Positions 7,668-17,165 of a DNA stretch of 42,057 nucleotides are shown one piece after another. The stretch is from positions 1 to 42,057 of the forward strand of contig WIAG01000031.1 in the NCBI GenBank assembly GCA_014055495.1, in the 5' to 3' direction. Each line of letters starts with the position of its first letter. Position 1 is the stretch's first letter. The position numbers and the translations under genes were made by a program. The notes under the pieces are model-generated. The model was not told the origin of the DNA and ran no database searches. It saw only the letters and a program-made list of their open reading frames with translations. This DNA comes from Nitrospira sp. CR1.2. GTDB lineage: Bacteria > Nitrospirota > Nitrospiria > Nitrospirales > Nitrospiraceae.

Positions 7668-8603
7668 GTGAACCAAAAAACGCATCGAACAAGCATGGGA
7701 ACTTGTGTTTCGGGCAATCCGCCTTCCGCAGCACCGAGGCGCTTTTCATGTGGGAATTCTGTCCGACGGCCGCTGTTTCTGCTCGCTCTGTTGATTCTTA
7801 ACTGCTTCGCATTCGGACCTTCGATCGCGGCGTCCTATGAAATACCCGTCGGCCACCTTCGGACTTCTGCGCTTGTTCCAGATCCGTTCGATCAACCGTC
7901 CTACGGCCATCCGGAAGTGTTGGCAGCCGGCTTTGGGTTTCAGGCTGCTGGGTCTTCGATCATTATGGTTCGGACGTATGATGCATCGACCGGTGTCATT
8001 CTGTCTGATGATTCCTTCGACTTGAGCATAAAAGAGGAGGGGGGCGAGGCGGCTACTGAGCAGAGCGGACGTATTTTTGCCGGTGGAATCGGGGTTGACC
8101 AGAATGGGAAGTCAAAATTCATGTTGAGTGTGTATGATGCGGAGACTGGCAAATTTCTGTGGGAAGGCCAACTGAACTTGATGAGCGTTGGTGATGAGAG
8201 CGTGGTGAAGGTAAGGGCCAGTGTCACTCCGATCTGCCACTCGGCGTTCCTTGCAGCTTGTGGCGCTCCGAAGGCATACGACACACTCTTTTCTATCCGA
8301 GCGGTAAATCCAGTGACGGGAGGCCTCGTCTGGCAGGATCAATTTGCACCTGGCGGCAGACGACAAGGCCGGGCGGACGGAGTCTCGATTGGAACTGCAC
8401 ATCTGAAGCCGACTCCCACTCCTATCGCCCATATTTTTGACCTGTTGGTTCGAATCTACGACCACAGGTCTGGTGTGCTGCTATGGGAGGATTCGTTCGA
8501 GCAGTTGGATCAGGTTGAGGAGTCTTCGAGAGTGCCGGAAATCAATAGCTACCCACAGGCGATCCCCTTCTGGAGTCCCACAGACGGCTTGCTGCCAATG
8601 TAG
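7668..8603 (+). CDS. Exported PQQ-like repeat protein
   Basis: A 311-residue protein with an N-terminal signal segment (hydrophobic LFLLALLILNCFAFG at about 44-58, cleavage near IAAS). The mature part contains four units of the YDAxTGxxLWE type used by PQQ/quinoprotein-like beta-propellers: YDASTGVILSDDSF, YDAETGKFLWEGQ, VNPVTGGLVWQDQF and YDHRSGVLLWEDSF. Four units are too few for an eight-bladed enzyme, and no Ca or PQQ ligands are recognised, so a binding or structural role is more likely than a dehydrogenase. GTG 7668 follows a good Shine-Dalgarno; an internal ATG near 7695 would shorten the unusually long pre-signal N-terminus. Probably periplasmic or surface-located. Confidence 0.65.
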   Translation: MNQKTHRTSMGTCVSGNPPSAAPRRFSCGNSVRRPLFLLALLILNCFAFGPSIAASYEIPVGHLRTSALVPDPFDQPSYGHPEVLAAGFGFQAAGSSIIMVRTYDASTGVILSDDSFDLSIKEEGGEAATEQSGRIFAGGIGVDQNGKSKFMLSVYDAETGKFLWEGQLNLMSVGDESVVKVRASVTPICHSAFLAACGAPKAYDTLFSIRAVNPVTGGLVWQDQFAPGGRRQGRADGVSIGTAHLKPTPTPIAHIFDLLVRIYDHRSGVLLWEDSFEQLDQVEESSRVPEINSYPQAIPFWSPTDGLLPM

Positions 8604-8626
8604 TGAAAGTCACCTGTCGATAAGGA

Positions 8627-10069
8627 TTACGATTTGCTTGGTGCCACTGCAACGTTCAGGCTTTCAGTCCATTGTTGTTGGAAGCTCTCATAGGACAGAA
8701 GGAGTCGGTCTTGCATTGCGGCTGAAATCGTTTGCCTGGCTTTGAGGTGAGCTAAAACTTCGTGAACCTTGTGCATGCCGAATCGTTCGATCAGGTAGCG
8801 GGTAGCGCCATTGGCCTCATGGTAGGCCACGCTCACCTTGTCTGCCGGTAGATTCTCCCAACCCCCCTCAAGCGTAGCCAACGGAACCAGGCTATGTTCT
8901 CCCTGCGGCATACTCGTGATGTCATGCCAGGAATCACCGGCAAGTTGCATGGCTAATCCCTCATTCAGCCACGTGGGAATTGATCCGGCGGTCGCGCCCA
9001 ATTCTTCGTGAATCAACGCATGAACAAACTCATGCCGGAGGACTCTTGTCAACCAGGCTCGATCCGTCGCGGCGCCCTGGCTGGGAATTTGGATGCGCCC
9101 CAACACAGGGTCGAACAGCCCATCTGCCCAGTTCGGGCTTCCAGTGGCAGCCTGGAATTGGTTCTTGGTGTGAAGCACCACCATGATCGGTTTCGACGGG
9201 AAAAAGTTAAACTTCTGGCCGATTTCCCGATACGCCTCTTCAAGGATATCGAGAACGGCTGTCCAGGTTTCAGGGTCCTCGGCCCCATCATACTTGACGG
9301 TGAAGTGGACGCTATGGTGGGTCGAAAACTTTTCCTCCGCCTTTTCTGTGCGATGCACTTTAGCCGTGACGGTTTTCATGTATGACTGTAGACCTGGATC
9401 TTTCTTCAGCCGATCCTTGGCTTGCGCCAAATGTTTGCCCGCCTCTGCGAGACGATCCTTCTCCTGTAAGAGGTCCGCGAGAGCAACGTGCGGGAATGGT
9501 TCATCCGGAGTCAGCGTCACGACCTTCTGAAGGAACTGTTCTGTAAGAGCTGGATCTCGGAGGCCCCAATAGGCATGGGCGAGGTTGAGATGGGCCACTG
9601 GATTCTGCGGATCAAGGGCTACGGCCTTTTGAAAGGATTTTACGGACACTTCGGTGCCACCGGTCTTTTCCTGCAGAATGCCTAGATTGTTCCACAATAT
9701 CGCGATGTGGCGCTTCGTGGCAGACTCTGTCAGGATCGAGGCTGGCAGTTGGGCAAGTTTTGTCTCTGCTGCGGTGATATCGTGTTTCTCAAGCTCCTCG
9801 TGAATCGCTCCAAGAAGTTCGGAGTGTCGGGGCACCGGTATGCTGACGGGATCGATCGTTCGCGATCGCTTGACCTCTCCGAGGGGGGCGGCTTGCCGAG
9901 GTGCCACTGGGGCAGTTGGCGCGGTGGTACCCTCCTCTGCAACGATCAGTGCCGGCGGTGCCGGAGTGTCGTGGAAATACCGTGGCTTGAGCCATGTCTG
10001 ATAAAATACGAAGATGGCAATGAGCAGAGCCAATGGCCCGAGAATATGCTTGATATTGCGTCGATACAT
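8627..10069 (-). CDS. Membrane-anchored TPR protein with gluzincin metallopeptidase domain
   Basis: A 480-residue protein. One N-terminal transmembrane anchor (ILGPLALLIAIFVFYQTW, about 9-26) is followed by a Pro/Ala-rich linker, TPR repeats (about 110-220, including NPVAHLNLAHAYWGLRDPAL and PHVALADLLQEKDRLAEA), and a zinc peptidase domain. Zinc ligands are HEFVH at 346-350, with WLNEGLAMQ about 25 residues on supplying the third ligand (the gluzincin or peptidase MA arrangement). The TPRs probably hold substrates for a periplasmic protease. Start set at 10069 because GGAAGGAC lies just upstream and the anchor follows; the frame extends further with no features. RecG is divergent, 136 bases away. 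Confidence 0.8.
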   Translation of the reverse strand: MYRRNIKHILGPLALLIAIFVFYQTWLKPRYFHDTPAPPALIVAEEGTTAPTAPVAPRQAAPLGEVKRSRTIDPVSIPVPRHSELLGAIHEELEKHDITAAETKLAQLPASILTESATKRHIAILWNNLGILQEKTGGTEVSVKSFQKAVALDPQNPVAHLNLAHAYWGLRDPALTEQFLQKVVTLTPDEPFPHVALADLLQEKDRLAEAGKHLAQAKDRLKKDPGLQSYMKTVTAKVHRTEKAEEKFSTHHSVHFTVKYDGAEDPETWTAVLDILEEAYREIGQKFNFFPSKPIMVVLHTKNQFQAATGSPNWADGLFDPVLGRIQIPSQGAATDRAWLTRVLRHEFVHALIHEELGATAGSIPTWLNEGLAMQLAGDSWHDITSMPQGEHSLVPLATLEGGWENLPADKVSVAYHEANGATRYLIERFGMHKVHEVLAHLKARQTISAAMQDRLLLSYESFQQQWTESLNVAVAPSKS

Positions 10070-10205
10070 AGGCGTCCTTCCATCAGTCCTACACGAACCC
10101 ACTTTAGCACCCAGTCTGGGAGGGGCCAAGGAAAGTTGGAAAAGCCGTAGAGTATCGATGATCAGCCATCGGCAGGGGAGCAATCGTTGAGTGGCCTGAG
10201 GGTCT

Positions 10206-12767
10206 GTGATACCATCCCGCACCAGGATGCCAACTCCTGATTCTCCTCATGGTTGCGATCCTCTTCGAGCATTTCTGCATCGTGTCATTCGGCCCATTGA
10301 ATTTGCCTGTCGTGACGCGTATGCCCATCTGCCAAACCTCAAACATCTCGACCAGTTCGTTTCCGAGCAGGTGATTGGTGCGCTAGGGGAGCATCTCTAT
10401 CCGCGGCCCATCGAAGCTGAGTTACTTTCGTTACGCAATCTGTTTGTCGATTTTTACACGCGGCTTACGCCAACCGAGCAGCGGGATCGTCTCGCCCAAG
10501 CACTGGCGCTCCTTCGCCGACTGCAGGACGGGGGCGGTGTGATCCAGCCGCCGCCAGTGGGACCCACAAAGAACCAGCCGCTAGCGATTCCGGTAAGTAC
10601 CGATTCGCCAAGGCCTCTCTGGAATCTGTCGATTCAATTTGTGAAGGGGGTTGGTCCGAAGCGAACCCTTGTGTTGCAACGGCTGGGGATCACCACGGTA
10701 GAGGAGGCCTTGTGGACACTGCCTTGGCGGTATGACGACCGTTCAGTGGTCACGCTGGTCGCCAAACTGGTTCCCGGTGGCATTCACTGCGTATGTGGGG
10801 TGATCATTCGAGCGGAATCGACCCGCGCGCGGTCGCGTCGACTGTCGATCCTTGACGTGTCCGTGCAGGACGCAACTGGTACGGTCCATGCGGTGTTTTT
10901 TAATCAACCCTACCTCGAAGAGATCTTGAGAGAGGGTGTGCGGGTTATGATGGCCGGACGGGTTGTTGCAGGCCGTCGTGGGTGGATGGATCTGAGGTTG
11001 GAGGCCACGCAATTTGAGGTGTTGAGCAGGGCCGACGATGAGTTGCTGCATGTCGGTCGGATCGTGCCCATTTATCATGAGACAAAAGGTTGGACCGCCC
11101 GTCAGATGCGAGTCCTCCTGCACAGCCTCCTGTCGGCGCACGGGGCCGACCTGGAGGAAGTCCTGCCGCTGTCTGTGCGGGCGCGGCACCGGTTGCTTCC
11201 GATCGGTGAGGCGGTACAACAAGTGCATTTCCCGCCGCCGAACACTGACCTCGCAGCCCTCGAGCATGGGGTAACCCGTGCCCATCGCCGATTGGCATTT
11301 GAAGAGCTATTCCTGCTGCAGGTGGCCCTGGTGCTTCGGCAGCGGGAATTGAAGGAGGAACGCAAGGCATTCCGATTCAATCCCCAGGCGGAGCCACTGA
11401 AGGAACTTGCTCGGCGGTTGCCCTTCACGCTAACTGCAGCACAGGAGCGGGTGTGGCGGGAGATCCAGTCGGACATGGTGACATCCCGGCCGATGAATCG
11501 GTTGGTGCAGGGGGATGTGGGATCCGGAAAGACGGTTGTCGCACTGCATGCGCTGGTAATGGCGTGCGGGTCTGGGTGTCAGGCGTCGCTGATGGTTCCC
11601 ACAGAAATTCTCGCAGAGCAACACTATCTGACGCTCAAGCCGCTGTTGGAATCGGTGGGCCTCAATGCGGTACTGTTGAGCAGTAGTGGGAAAACGAAGG
11701 CGCGCCACGCGGTGCTGCAGCAGTTGGAGTCCGGCGAGGCGCAGGTGGCGATCGGCACACATGCCTTGATTCAGAAACGGGTGCAATTTGCACGCTTGGG
11801 GCTCGTCGTCGTCGATGAACAACATAAGTTCGGCGTCCTGCAGCGAAAAACCTTGCTCGATAAGGGATATCGACCGGATGTGCTGGTCATGACCGCCACG
11901 CCGATTCCGCGTACCTTGGCGATGACGGTCTATGGAGACTTGGATGTATCCGTGATCGACATGTTGCCGCCTGGTCGTAAGCCGGTGCGGACCATGCTGT
12001 ATACGGAAGCTCAACGCCACAAGACCTGGGAGTTGGTGGGAGACGAGCTGAAGGCTGGACGTCAGGCCTACATCGTCTATCCGTTGGTCGAAGAATCTGA
12101 GATGATCGATCTCAAAGCCGCCATTCAAGGGGCGGCCCAGCTGCGGCAGGATGTCTTTCCAGGAGTGCAGGTGGGGCTGCTGCATGGCAAGATGGCGACG
12201 GCTGAAAAGGAACAGGCGATGGCGGCCTTCACGGCCGGTACTATTCAGATTCTGGTGGCGACGACGGTGATTGAAGTTGGCGTGGATGTGCCGAATGCCA
12301 CGGTTATGGTCATCGAGCATGCGGAACGATTCGGACTCGCGCAGCTCCACCAGTTGCGGGGGCGAGTCGGGCGGGGTGCGTACCAGTCTATGTGCATCCT
12401 CATGGCCTCATACCTTCCGCGAGAGGCGAGGCCGAGGCTCAGTCCAGACGGAAGTCCTGAACCCAATAGTTCCAATGCGCAGCAACGGCTGGCCGCGTTG
12501 GTTCATTCGCAGGATGGGTTTGTCATCGCCGAGGAAGATCTTCGCATCAGGGGACCAGGCGAGTTTCTGGGGTTGCGCCAGTGGGGAATGCCGGAGTTTC
12601 GTGCGGCCAATCTGGTGCGGGATGTACAGCTGTTGGAGTTGGCCAGGCAAGCGGCCTGTGCGTTGCTGGCGCAGGATCCGAGCTTGACATGGCCGCAACA
12701 TCAGGCACTCAAGGTCGCCATGTTGCGACGGTGGAAGAGCAACATGGCATTGGGAGCCGTGAGTTAG
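10206..12767 (+). CDS. recG: ATP-dependent DNA helicase RecG
   Basis: An 853-residue RecG, which remodels stalled replication forks and Holliday junctions. After a roughly 130-residue N-terminal extension not seen in short RecG proteins come the wedge/OB domain (FVKGVGPKRTLVLQRLGI onward), Walker A GDVGSGKT (about 436-443), the DEQHKFG box (about 537), MTATPIPRTLAMTVYGDLD, and the C-terminal helicase lobe with QLRGRVGRG. All superfamily 2 helicase motifs are intact. GTG 10206 has GAGGG close upstream; ATG 10227 is an alternative start. A small coiled-coil gene and a Ppx/GppA gene follow closely on the same strand. Confidence 0.95.
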   Translation: MIPSRTRMPTPDSPHGCDPLRAFLHRVIRPIEFACRDAYAHLPNLKHLDQFVSEQVIGALGEHLYPRPIEAELLSLRNLFVDFYTRLTPTEQRDRLAQALALLRRLQDGGGVIQPPPVGPTKNQPLAIPVSTDSPRPLWNLSIQFVKGVGPKRTLVLQRLGITTVEEALWTLPWRYDDRSVVTLVAKLVPGGIHCVCGVIIRAESTRARSRRLSILDVSVQDATGTVHAVFFNQPYLEEILREGVRVMMAGRVVAGRRGWMDLRLEATQFEVLSRADDELLHVGRIVPIYHETKGWTARQMRVLLHSLLSAHGADLEEVLPLSVRARHRLLPIGEAVQQVHFPPPNTDLAALEHGVTRAHRRLAFEELFLLQVALVLRQRELKEERKAFRFNPQAEPLKELARRLPFTLTAAQERVWREIQSDMVTSRPMNRLVQGDVGSGKTVVALHALVMACGSGCQASLMVPTEILAEQHYLTLKPLLESVGLNAVLLSSSGKTKARHAVLQQLESGEAQVAIGTHALIQKRVQFARLGLVVVDEQHKFGVLQRKTLLDKGYRPDVLVMTATPIPRTLAMTVYGDLDVSVIDMLPPGRKPVRTMLYTEAQRHKTWELVGDELKAGRQAYIVYPLVEESEMIDLKAAIQGAAQLRQDVFPGVQVGLLHGKMATAEKEQAMAAFTAGTIQILVATTVIEVGVDVPNATVMVIEHAERFGLAQLHQLRGRVGRGAYQSMCILMASYLPREARPRLSPDGSPEPNSSNAQQRLAALVHSQDGFVIAEEDLRIRGPGEFLGLRQWGMPEFRAANLVRDVQLLELARQAACALLAQDPSLTWPQHQALKVAMLRRWKSNMALGAVS

Positions 12768-12805
12768 GTTGCTGATGGGGTGCCTATCGGGTGGCTGGAG
12801 GAAGA

Positions 12806-13132
12806 ATGGGACTACTGCAACGATTGAGCCACGATCTTCGTGCCGGATGGGTCACGTTACGACATGGTACCGCGAAGGCCGCGACCCGGGCTCTGGAAGA
12901 GGGGGAGTTGCTTCGGTATCGCCTTGAGCTGCGAAAAGTTGAGCAGCAGTTGAACGACCTTCATGCCGATATCGGGGAACGCACCATCGAGCTGCACAAT
13001 CGCGGCGAACTGGTTGATCGCATCCTCTCCGATGGTGAAATTACACGTATGATGAAGCAGGTGCAGATGGTGGAGGACGAACGGACGAAGCTGCTATTGG
13101 AAATGAATGACATCGCGGTGGATGAGGAGTGA
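12806..13132 (+). CDS. Small coiled-coil protein
   Basis: A 108-residue, highly charged helical protein (LLRYRLELRKVEQQLNDLHADIGERTIEL, then ITRMMKQVQMVEDERTKLLLEM), which looks like an extended coiled coil. No enzyme motif or signal peptide; function unknown. ATG 12806 was preferred over GTG 12791 because GGAGGAAG (12796-12803) sits directly before it. It lies between recG and the phosphatase gene with short gaps, probably in the same transcript. Confidence 0.7.
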   Translation: MGLLQRLSHDLRAGWVTLRHGTAKAATRALEEGELLRYRLELRKVEQQLNDLHADIGERTIELHNRGELVDRILSDGEITRMMKQVQMVEDERTKLLLEMNDIAVDEE

Positions 13133-13142
13133 GTGTCGTTCG

Positions 13143-14123
13143 ATGACTGCCCATCAGATTTCTTCTCCTCGAATTTTTGCCGGCATTGATATCGGAACTT
13201 TAACCTGCCGTTTGCTCATCGCCGAACTCACATCGTCTGGAACCTTGCGGGAGCTGCATTCGGATCGGCGCATTCTGCGTTTGGGGCAAGGAGTCGATCG
13301 GGACCGGATACTACGCGGCGATGCCATGGAGCGAGTGGCGGAGACGCTGGGCGAGTGGCGTATGGTGATGGACAGGTACGAGCTAGCAGCCTTCACCGCG
13401 GTGGCAACGAGCGCGGTGCGCGATGCCGAGAACCGCGGTGAATTCGTGAGGCTGGTCAGAGAGCGAACAGGGCTTCAGGTTGAAATCATTTCCGGTGAAG
13501 AGGAAGCGCACCGGACGGTACTCGGCATTCGGTCCGGCCTGCCCTCCGGTGTAAGCGATGTGTTGGCGTTGGACATTGGTGGAGGGAGCACAGAATTTAT
13601 TCTGGATCTCCCCAACCAGGCTACGATGATGCGCTCGGTCGACATTGGTGTGGTGCGTCTGTGCGAGCGCGTGCTGCACCACGACCCGCCTACCAGCGAG
13701 GAAATTCGTCAGGCCCGTGAGTGGGTGCGGAACGAGACGGTGGCCGCTGTGGCAGATCTGGCTTTGCCAGTTGGACTCACGTTTGTGGGGACAGCAGGCA
13801 CGATTACCGCACTGGCCGCGATGGCCCAGCAGTTGCCGTCCTACGAACCGGCTCGAATTCACAATTACTGCCTCGCGAGGACGGTGGTGCAGGACTTGGA
13901 ATCGACGCTGTTGGTACGCACTAAGGCCGAGCGGGCGGGATTGCCGGGGTTGGAACGCAACCGTGAGGACGTCATCGCCGCCGGTGCGATCATTCTACGA
14001 ACGGTGATGGAGACGGTGGGCATCCCGAGTCTTCTTGTGAGCGATCTCGGTCTTCGCGAAGGGGTGTTGATCAATCTCGCAAATCAAGTAATACCACAGG
14101 GCCAGGCCAATGCCCAGCATTGA
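13143..14123 (+). CDS. Ppx/GppA family phosphatase
   Basis: A 326-residue protein of the exopolyphosphatase / pppGpp phosphohydrolase family, which removes phosphate from polyphosphate or pppGpp and so links to phosphate storage and the stringent response. Actin-like ATPase-fold motifs are visible: IFAGIDIGTLTCRLLIAEL (phosphate 1), the SAVRDAENR region, DIGGGSTEF (phosphate 2) and GTAGTITALAAMA (adenosine loop). The protein matches the short, single-core form of about 300 residues and lacks the C-terminal HD-like domain of E. coli Ppx. Start at ATG 13143, after GAGGAG. Polyphosphate and pppGpp activity cannot be told apart from sequence alone. Confidence 0.9.
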   Translation: MTAHQISSPRIFAGIDIGTLTCRLLIAELTSSGTLRELHSDRRILRLGQGVDRDRILRGDAMERVAETLGEWRMVMDRYELAAFTAVATSAVRDAENRGEFVRLVRERTGLQVEIISGEEEAHRTVLGIRSGLPSGVSDVLALDIGGGSTEFILDLPNQATMMRSVDIGVVRLCERVLHHDPPTSEEIRQAREWVRNETVAAVADLALPVGLTFVGTAGTITALAAMAQQLPSYEPARIHNYCLARTVVQDLESTLLVRTKAERAGLPGLERNREDVIAAGAIILRTVMETVGIPSLLVSDLGLREGVLINLANQVIPQGQANAQH

Positions 14124-14194
14124 GGCCGTGGCAGTGGCTTGATCTGTCGAACGTGAATCGCAGCGTGGGCACACATGCTCTCATCTCGCGAGAA

Positions 14195-15688
14195 TCATCG
14201 CTGCGAATACCAGCGGAAGCCGCCTTGTTGTTCAGTGAAACTGGCCTGAGGAATCCCGCCTGGCTTTTCGAGCAGTAGTACTTTGAAATCAATGAGGCCG
14301 AACCAGGCCGGATCGGCGATGTCATGGTAGTGGCAGCCCTGGAGTTTCGAAAGAATGTCACCTAACGTCTTGGTCAGTTCGCTCTCCGTGTATGCCTTCA
14401 CGGCGAAATGTTGCCCGAGCCCCTGACAAAAGCGTTGAATGGTATAAGCGGCGCCAGTACAGAGTACCTTCGTATCCGGTTTGATTTGCAGAAATTGGGG
14501 TAGCGACAGGTACCGCTCCTGAAACCCGAGCCAGCGCACCGCTTGCCGCAGATGGTTGTATTGCACTTCGTATTCGGTATGATGCGGGAGTTTGACGGCT
14601 GCCGGCCAGCCCTCTTCGATGCCGAACTCCGTCAGAAAGGCACGGCCTCCCGGTTTGAGGACTCGCCAGACCTCGGCAACGAATCGCATCGGCCCCAGAT
14701 TGAAGATCACTTCTTCCGGTGGGGCTTGTTCGATCGGTAGCCGCAGCCGTCGGATCCAATCCAATGCTTCCTGATGTTGCGCAGTCGTGCCCCGTCCTTC
14801 CAAAAGTTCCTGACGGGTGAGTTTGGCGGGGGTCATATCCGCCATGTTCTCATTGTCGATGATGAGGTCGACCGAGTTATCCTTAAACGGAAGACATTCT
14901 CCATTGGCATGGGTGCCTGTAACGGTCCAACCGCCGGCCTTGGCTCGTTTCGTCTGCAACCGTAGGAAGGGGCGGGTGACGTCAAGCGAGATGTATTGGA
15001 TACCCTGTTTTTCGAATGGCAACAATTCCTGTCCCAATTCGCGGGCGACGTAGCCGAGTCCGCCTCCGATTTCCACAATGACCTTCGGCTTCGGTTTGAA
15101 CCAGCCCAGGCGCCGGAATTGGCGCATGAGCAGGCGTCCATAGGTGCTGCCGCCCAGCGCCTCACATGGTTCGCGGAACAGGTGGGAGACGGTGGTTTCA
15201 ATAAGGTCGAAGTGGCCGTCTTCAAGGTCGCTTTCTTTGAGTTCGTGGACATGGAACGCCTCGAGATGTTCTTCGCCCTCGAAATCTTGTTGTCCGGACC
15301 AGCTTTCCCGGATTTGTTGCAGCAGCAGGTCCCATTTGGCCTTGTGGCGATGTCCCCCCGGCGGTTCGATGCCGAAATAGCAGAGAGAATAATTGGGGAT
15401 AGACCACCGTTCCAGATGCCAGGACCCTGGTTGGCCGTCGGGCCCGCAGATCTTGTCGCCGTATTTTTCCAGGAGTGCACCGACGGTGATGTGTCCGTTC
15501 ATGGACGTGAGCATCTCGATTCCCACCCGGTTGAGACGGACGAGCGGGAAATCGTCATCGAGCGGCGCCAGCCACCATTCGTCAAAGGCATGCTGGTAGG
15601 CGACAAGGTCAGGAATGCGCCAGGCAATCAGGTTGAGGACGTCGCCACTCAGGGTGAGCGGCTGTTGGATGGCGGCAGCAGCTTTCAT
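14195..15688 (-). CDS. SAM-dependent methyltransferase with a PqqD/RRE-like N-terminal region
   Basis: A 497-residue protein. Motif I of class I methyltransferases is VIVEIGGGLGYVARELG in the middle of the chain, followed by GIQYISLDVTRP (motif II), NSVDLIIDNENMADM and MRFVAEVWRVLKPGGRAFLTEFG (post-motif), so catalytic competence is likely. The substrate is unknown. Residues about 45-80 (FPLVRLNRVGIEML, then VGALLEKYGDKI) follow the pattern of PqqD-type recognition domains, which suggests that the enzyme may act on a peptide. That reading is an inference from pattern only. No short precursor gene is seen beside it. It is convergent with the Ppx gene, 71 bases away. Confidence 0.75.
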   Translation of the reverse strand: MKAAAAIQQPLTLSGDVLNLIAWRIPDLVAYQHAFDEWWLAPLDDDFPLVRLNRVGIEMLTSMNGHITVGALLEKYGDKICGPDGQPGSWHLERWSIPNYSLCYFGIEPPGGHRHKAKWDLLLQQIRESWSGQQDFEGEEHLEAFHVHELKESDLEDGHFDLIETTVSHLFREPCEALGGSTYGRLLMRQFRRLGWFKPKPKVIVEIGGGLGYVARELGQELLPFEKQGIQYISLDVTRPFLRLQTKRAKAGGWTVTGTHANGECLPFKDNSVDLIIDNENMADMTPAKLTRQELLEGRGTTAQHQEALDWIRRLRLPIEQAPPEEVIFNLGPMRFVAEVWRVLKPGGRAFLTEFGIEEGWPAAVKLPHHTEYEVQYNHLRQAVRWLGFQERYLSLPQFLQIKPDTKVLCTGAAYTIQRFCQGLGQHFAVKAYTESELTKTLGDILSKLQGCHYHDIADPAWFGLIDFKVLLLEKPGGIPQASFTEQQGGFRWYSQR

Positions 15689-15769
15689 CGGATAGGTGAT
15701 CCACTATGAACGACAAGCCGCAGCCTACACGAGGCTTGCGCCGACCTGCAAGGACCTCGGTCGCGTGGC

Positions 15770-16144
15770 CTAGGTTTGGGAAGGGAGCATGGGGGAGTCG
15801 GTTACGATGATCATCCCTCGCATGATGGGATGAATACGGCATTGATAGGGATAGCGACCCGGAGGCAGGCTGGGAATCGTGTAGGTTCCCCCTGGCTCGA
15901 CGGCACCGGAATCAAAGGCGCAACGGCCACTGTCCTCAAAACAGCCATCGTGGGTCACGGTGTGGTGAGTAGGGGTCGGATTATCCCAACGAATGGCACC
16001 GCCTGTGGTGACAGTTGCCGCCGCCGGGACATAGTAGGGGGAGCCGCTGTCCATCATCACTTGGGTGGCTGGAGGAGTGGCGAAGGAAGGCCAGGCCAGG
16101 ACCATGCCTGTAACCAGACTTAGAAATGTGATGTGCGAGTTCAT
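15770..16144 (-). CDS. Exported cupredoxin (blue-copper-type protein)
   Basis: A 124-residue protein with a signal peptide (residues 1-22, ending SFA) and a single plastocyanin/amicyanin-like fold. Copper ligands are visible: His60 or His61 in the THHTVTHD stretch, then Cys102, His105 and Met108 within YQCRIHPIMRG. Cys68 and Cys75 could form a disulfide. Such proteins carry one electron in the periplasm; Nitrospira-type organisms use many copper proteins in respiration. Start chosen at ATG 16144 because the signal sequence begins there; the long upstream frame has no features. It is transcribed away from the histone-like gene. Confidence 0.85.
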   Translation of the reverse strand: MNSHITFLSLVTGMVLAWPSFATPPATQVMMDSGSPYYVPAAATVTTGGAIRWDNPTPTHHTVTHDGCFEDSGRCAFDSGAVEPGGTYTIPSLPPGRYPYQCRIHPIMRGMIIVTDSPMLPSQT

Positions 16145-16362
16145 TGAGTGGTGACTCCAGTGAATAGATGCATCCTCTATTATACATAGAGACAGCCTCG
16201 ATACGGAAGGATTCAACCCAGTAAGGCGCACATGGATTGGAGAGGAGGAAGCATAGGTGAGTCGTGAGGTGTACACGGTTGCAAGACCCCGCCGGTTCAT
16301 GCTAGATGGAGGCCGCTTTACCACCGACGTGCCATGCTGAAGACCTGAGAGGAGGACGTGGA

Positions 16363-16959
16363 ATGGCAAAGAAGATCGTGAAGAAGAAGGGGGCGGCTGC
16401 CAAGGCTGGTCGCCCGAAAAAAGCTGCGGCAAAAAAATCTTCGTCAACAAAAGCAGCCAAGCCCAAGAAGGCTGTGAAAGCTCAAAAACCTGCCAAGGCA
16501 AAGAAAGCGGTTCAACCCAAGAAGGCTGCTGCCCGGAAGATCGGAAAACAGCCGGCAAAGAAGGTCGTGAAACGGAAGGTTGCCGCCAAGCCCATCCGGT
16601 CGTCCAAAGCGAAACCGGCCCCCAAGGCCGTCAAGCCGATGGCTAAATCGAAACCAAAGCCCAAGCCCTCGATGGCTAAGGTGAAAACGCCGATTGAATC
16701 CCAGGGAGTGGTTCCGGACACGAAGCCCGTCAAGTCTGCGGTGCCTGAGGCAGCCAGGCCAGCCAAGGTGGAGGTTGAACCTCAACAGTTGGATCTGGAC
16801 GACGAAGAGGACATGGCGGAAGATCTCGATGACGTGTCCGAGGACATTGAAGAAGAGATGGAAGAAGAGCTCGGCCTCGATAGTGAAGACGACGATGTAG
16901 ACTATCTTGAAAAATCGGAAGATCTGCTCGACGACGCGGACGAATATCGGAACAATTAG
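16363..16959 (+). CDS. Histone H1-like Lys/Ala/Pro-rich protein with acidic tail
   Basis: A 198-residue low-complexity protein. Residues 1 to about 115 are a basic KKAAAK, KPKK, AKPK type tail like bacterial histone H1-like proteins (AlgP/HctA style), expected to bind DNA or RNA without sequence preference. The last 60 residues are strongly acidic (DLDDEEDMAEDLDDVSEDIEEEMEEE). ATG 16363 has GAGGAGG upstream and the lysine repeats begin at once. The basic-plus-acidic layout could make it self-inhibiting, or adapt it to hold basic partners. No operon partner is obvious. Confidence 0.75.
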   Translation: MAKKIVKKKGAAAKAGRPKKAAAKKSSSTKAAKPKKAVKAQKPAKAKKAVQPKKAAARKIGKQPAKKVVKRKVAAKPIRSSKAKPAPKAVKPMAKSKPKPKPSMAKVKTPIESQGVVPDTKPVKSAVPEAARPAKVEVEPQQLDLDDEEDMAEDLDDVSEDIEEEMEEELGLDSEDDDVDYLEKSEDLLDDADEYRNN

Positions 16960-17165
16960 CCGTAGGTGATTGCCGTGGCTTGCCGGGATTAGGTGCCGTC
17001 AACCCCTCGATGTGCTCGGCCTCTTCTCACCAAAGAAGGCTTCGCGATACCATTCAGGGATGATGACTGTTCGTGGTGTGCAACGTCGTCGTACCATGTG
17101 TCTTGACCATCTCGGCGGGCCTCAAGGTTTCGCCTTCCTCAATTTTTCCGGTCTCCATACCTTGC

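Noticed and set aside
11430..12350. Minus-strand open frame antisense to recG
   Set aside because: recG motifs are complete on the + strand; the antisense reading has a His/Arg/Gln-rich shadow composition.
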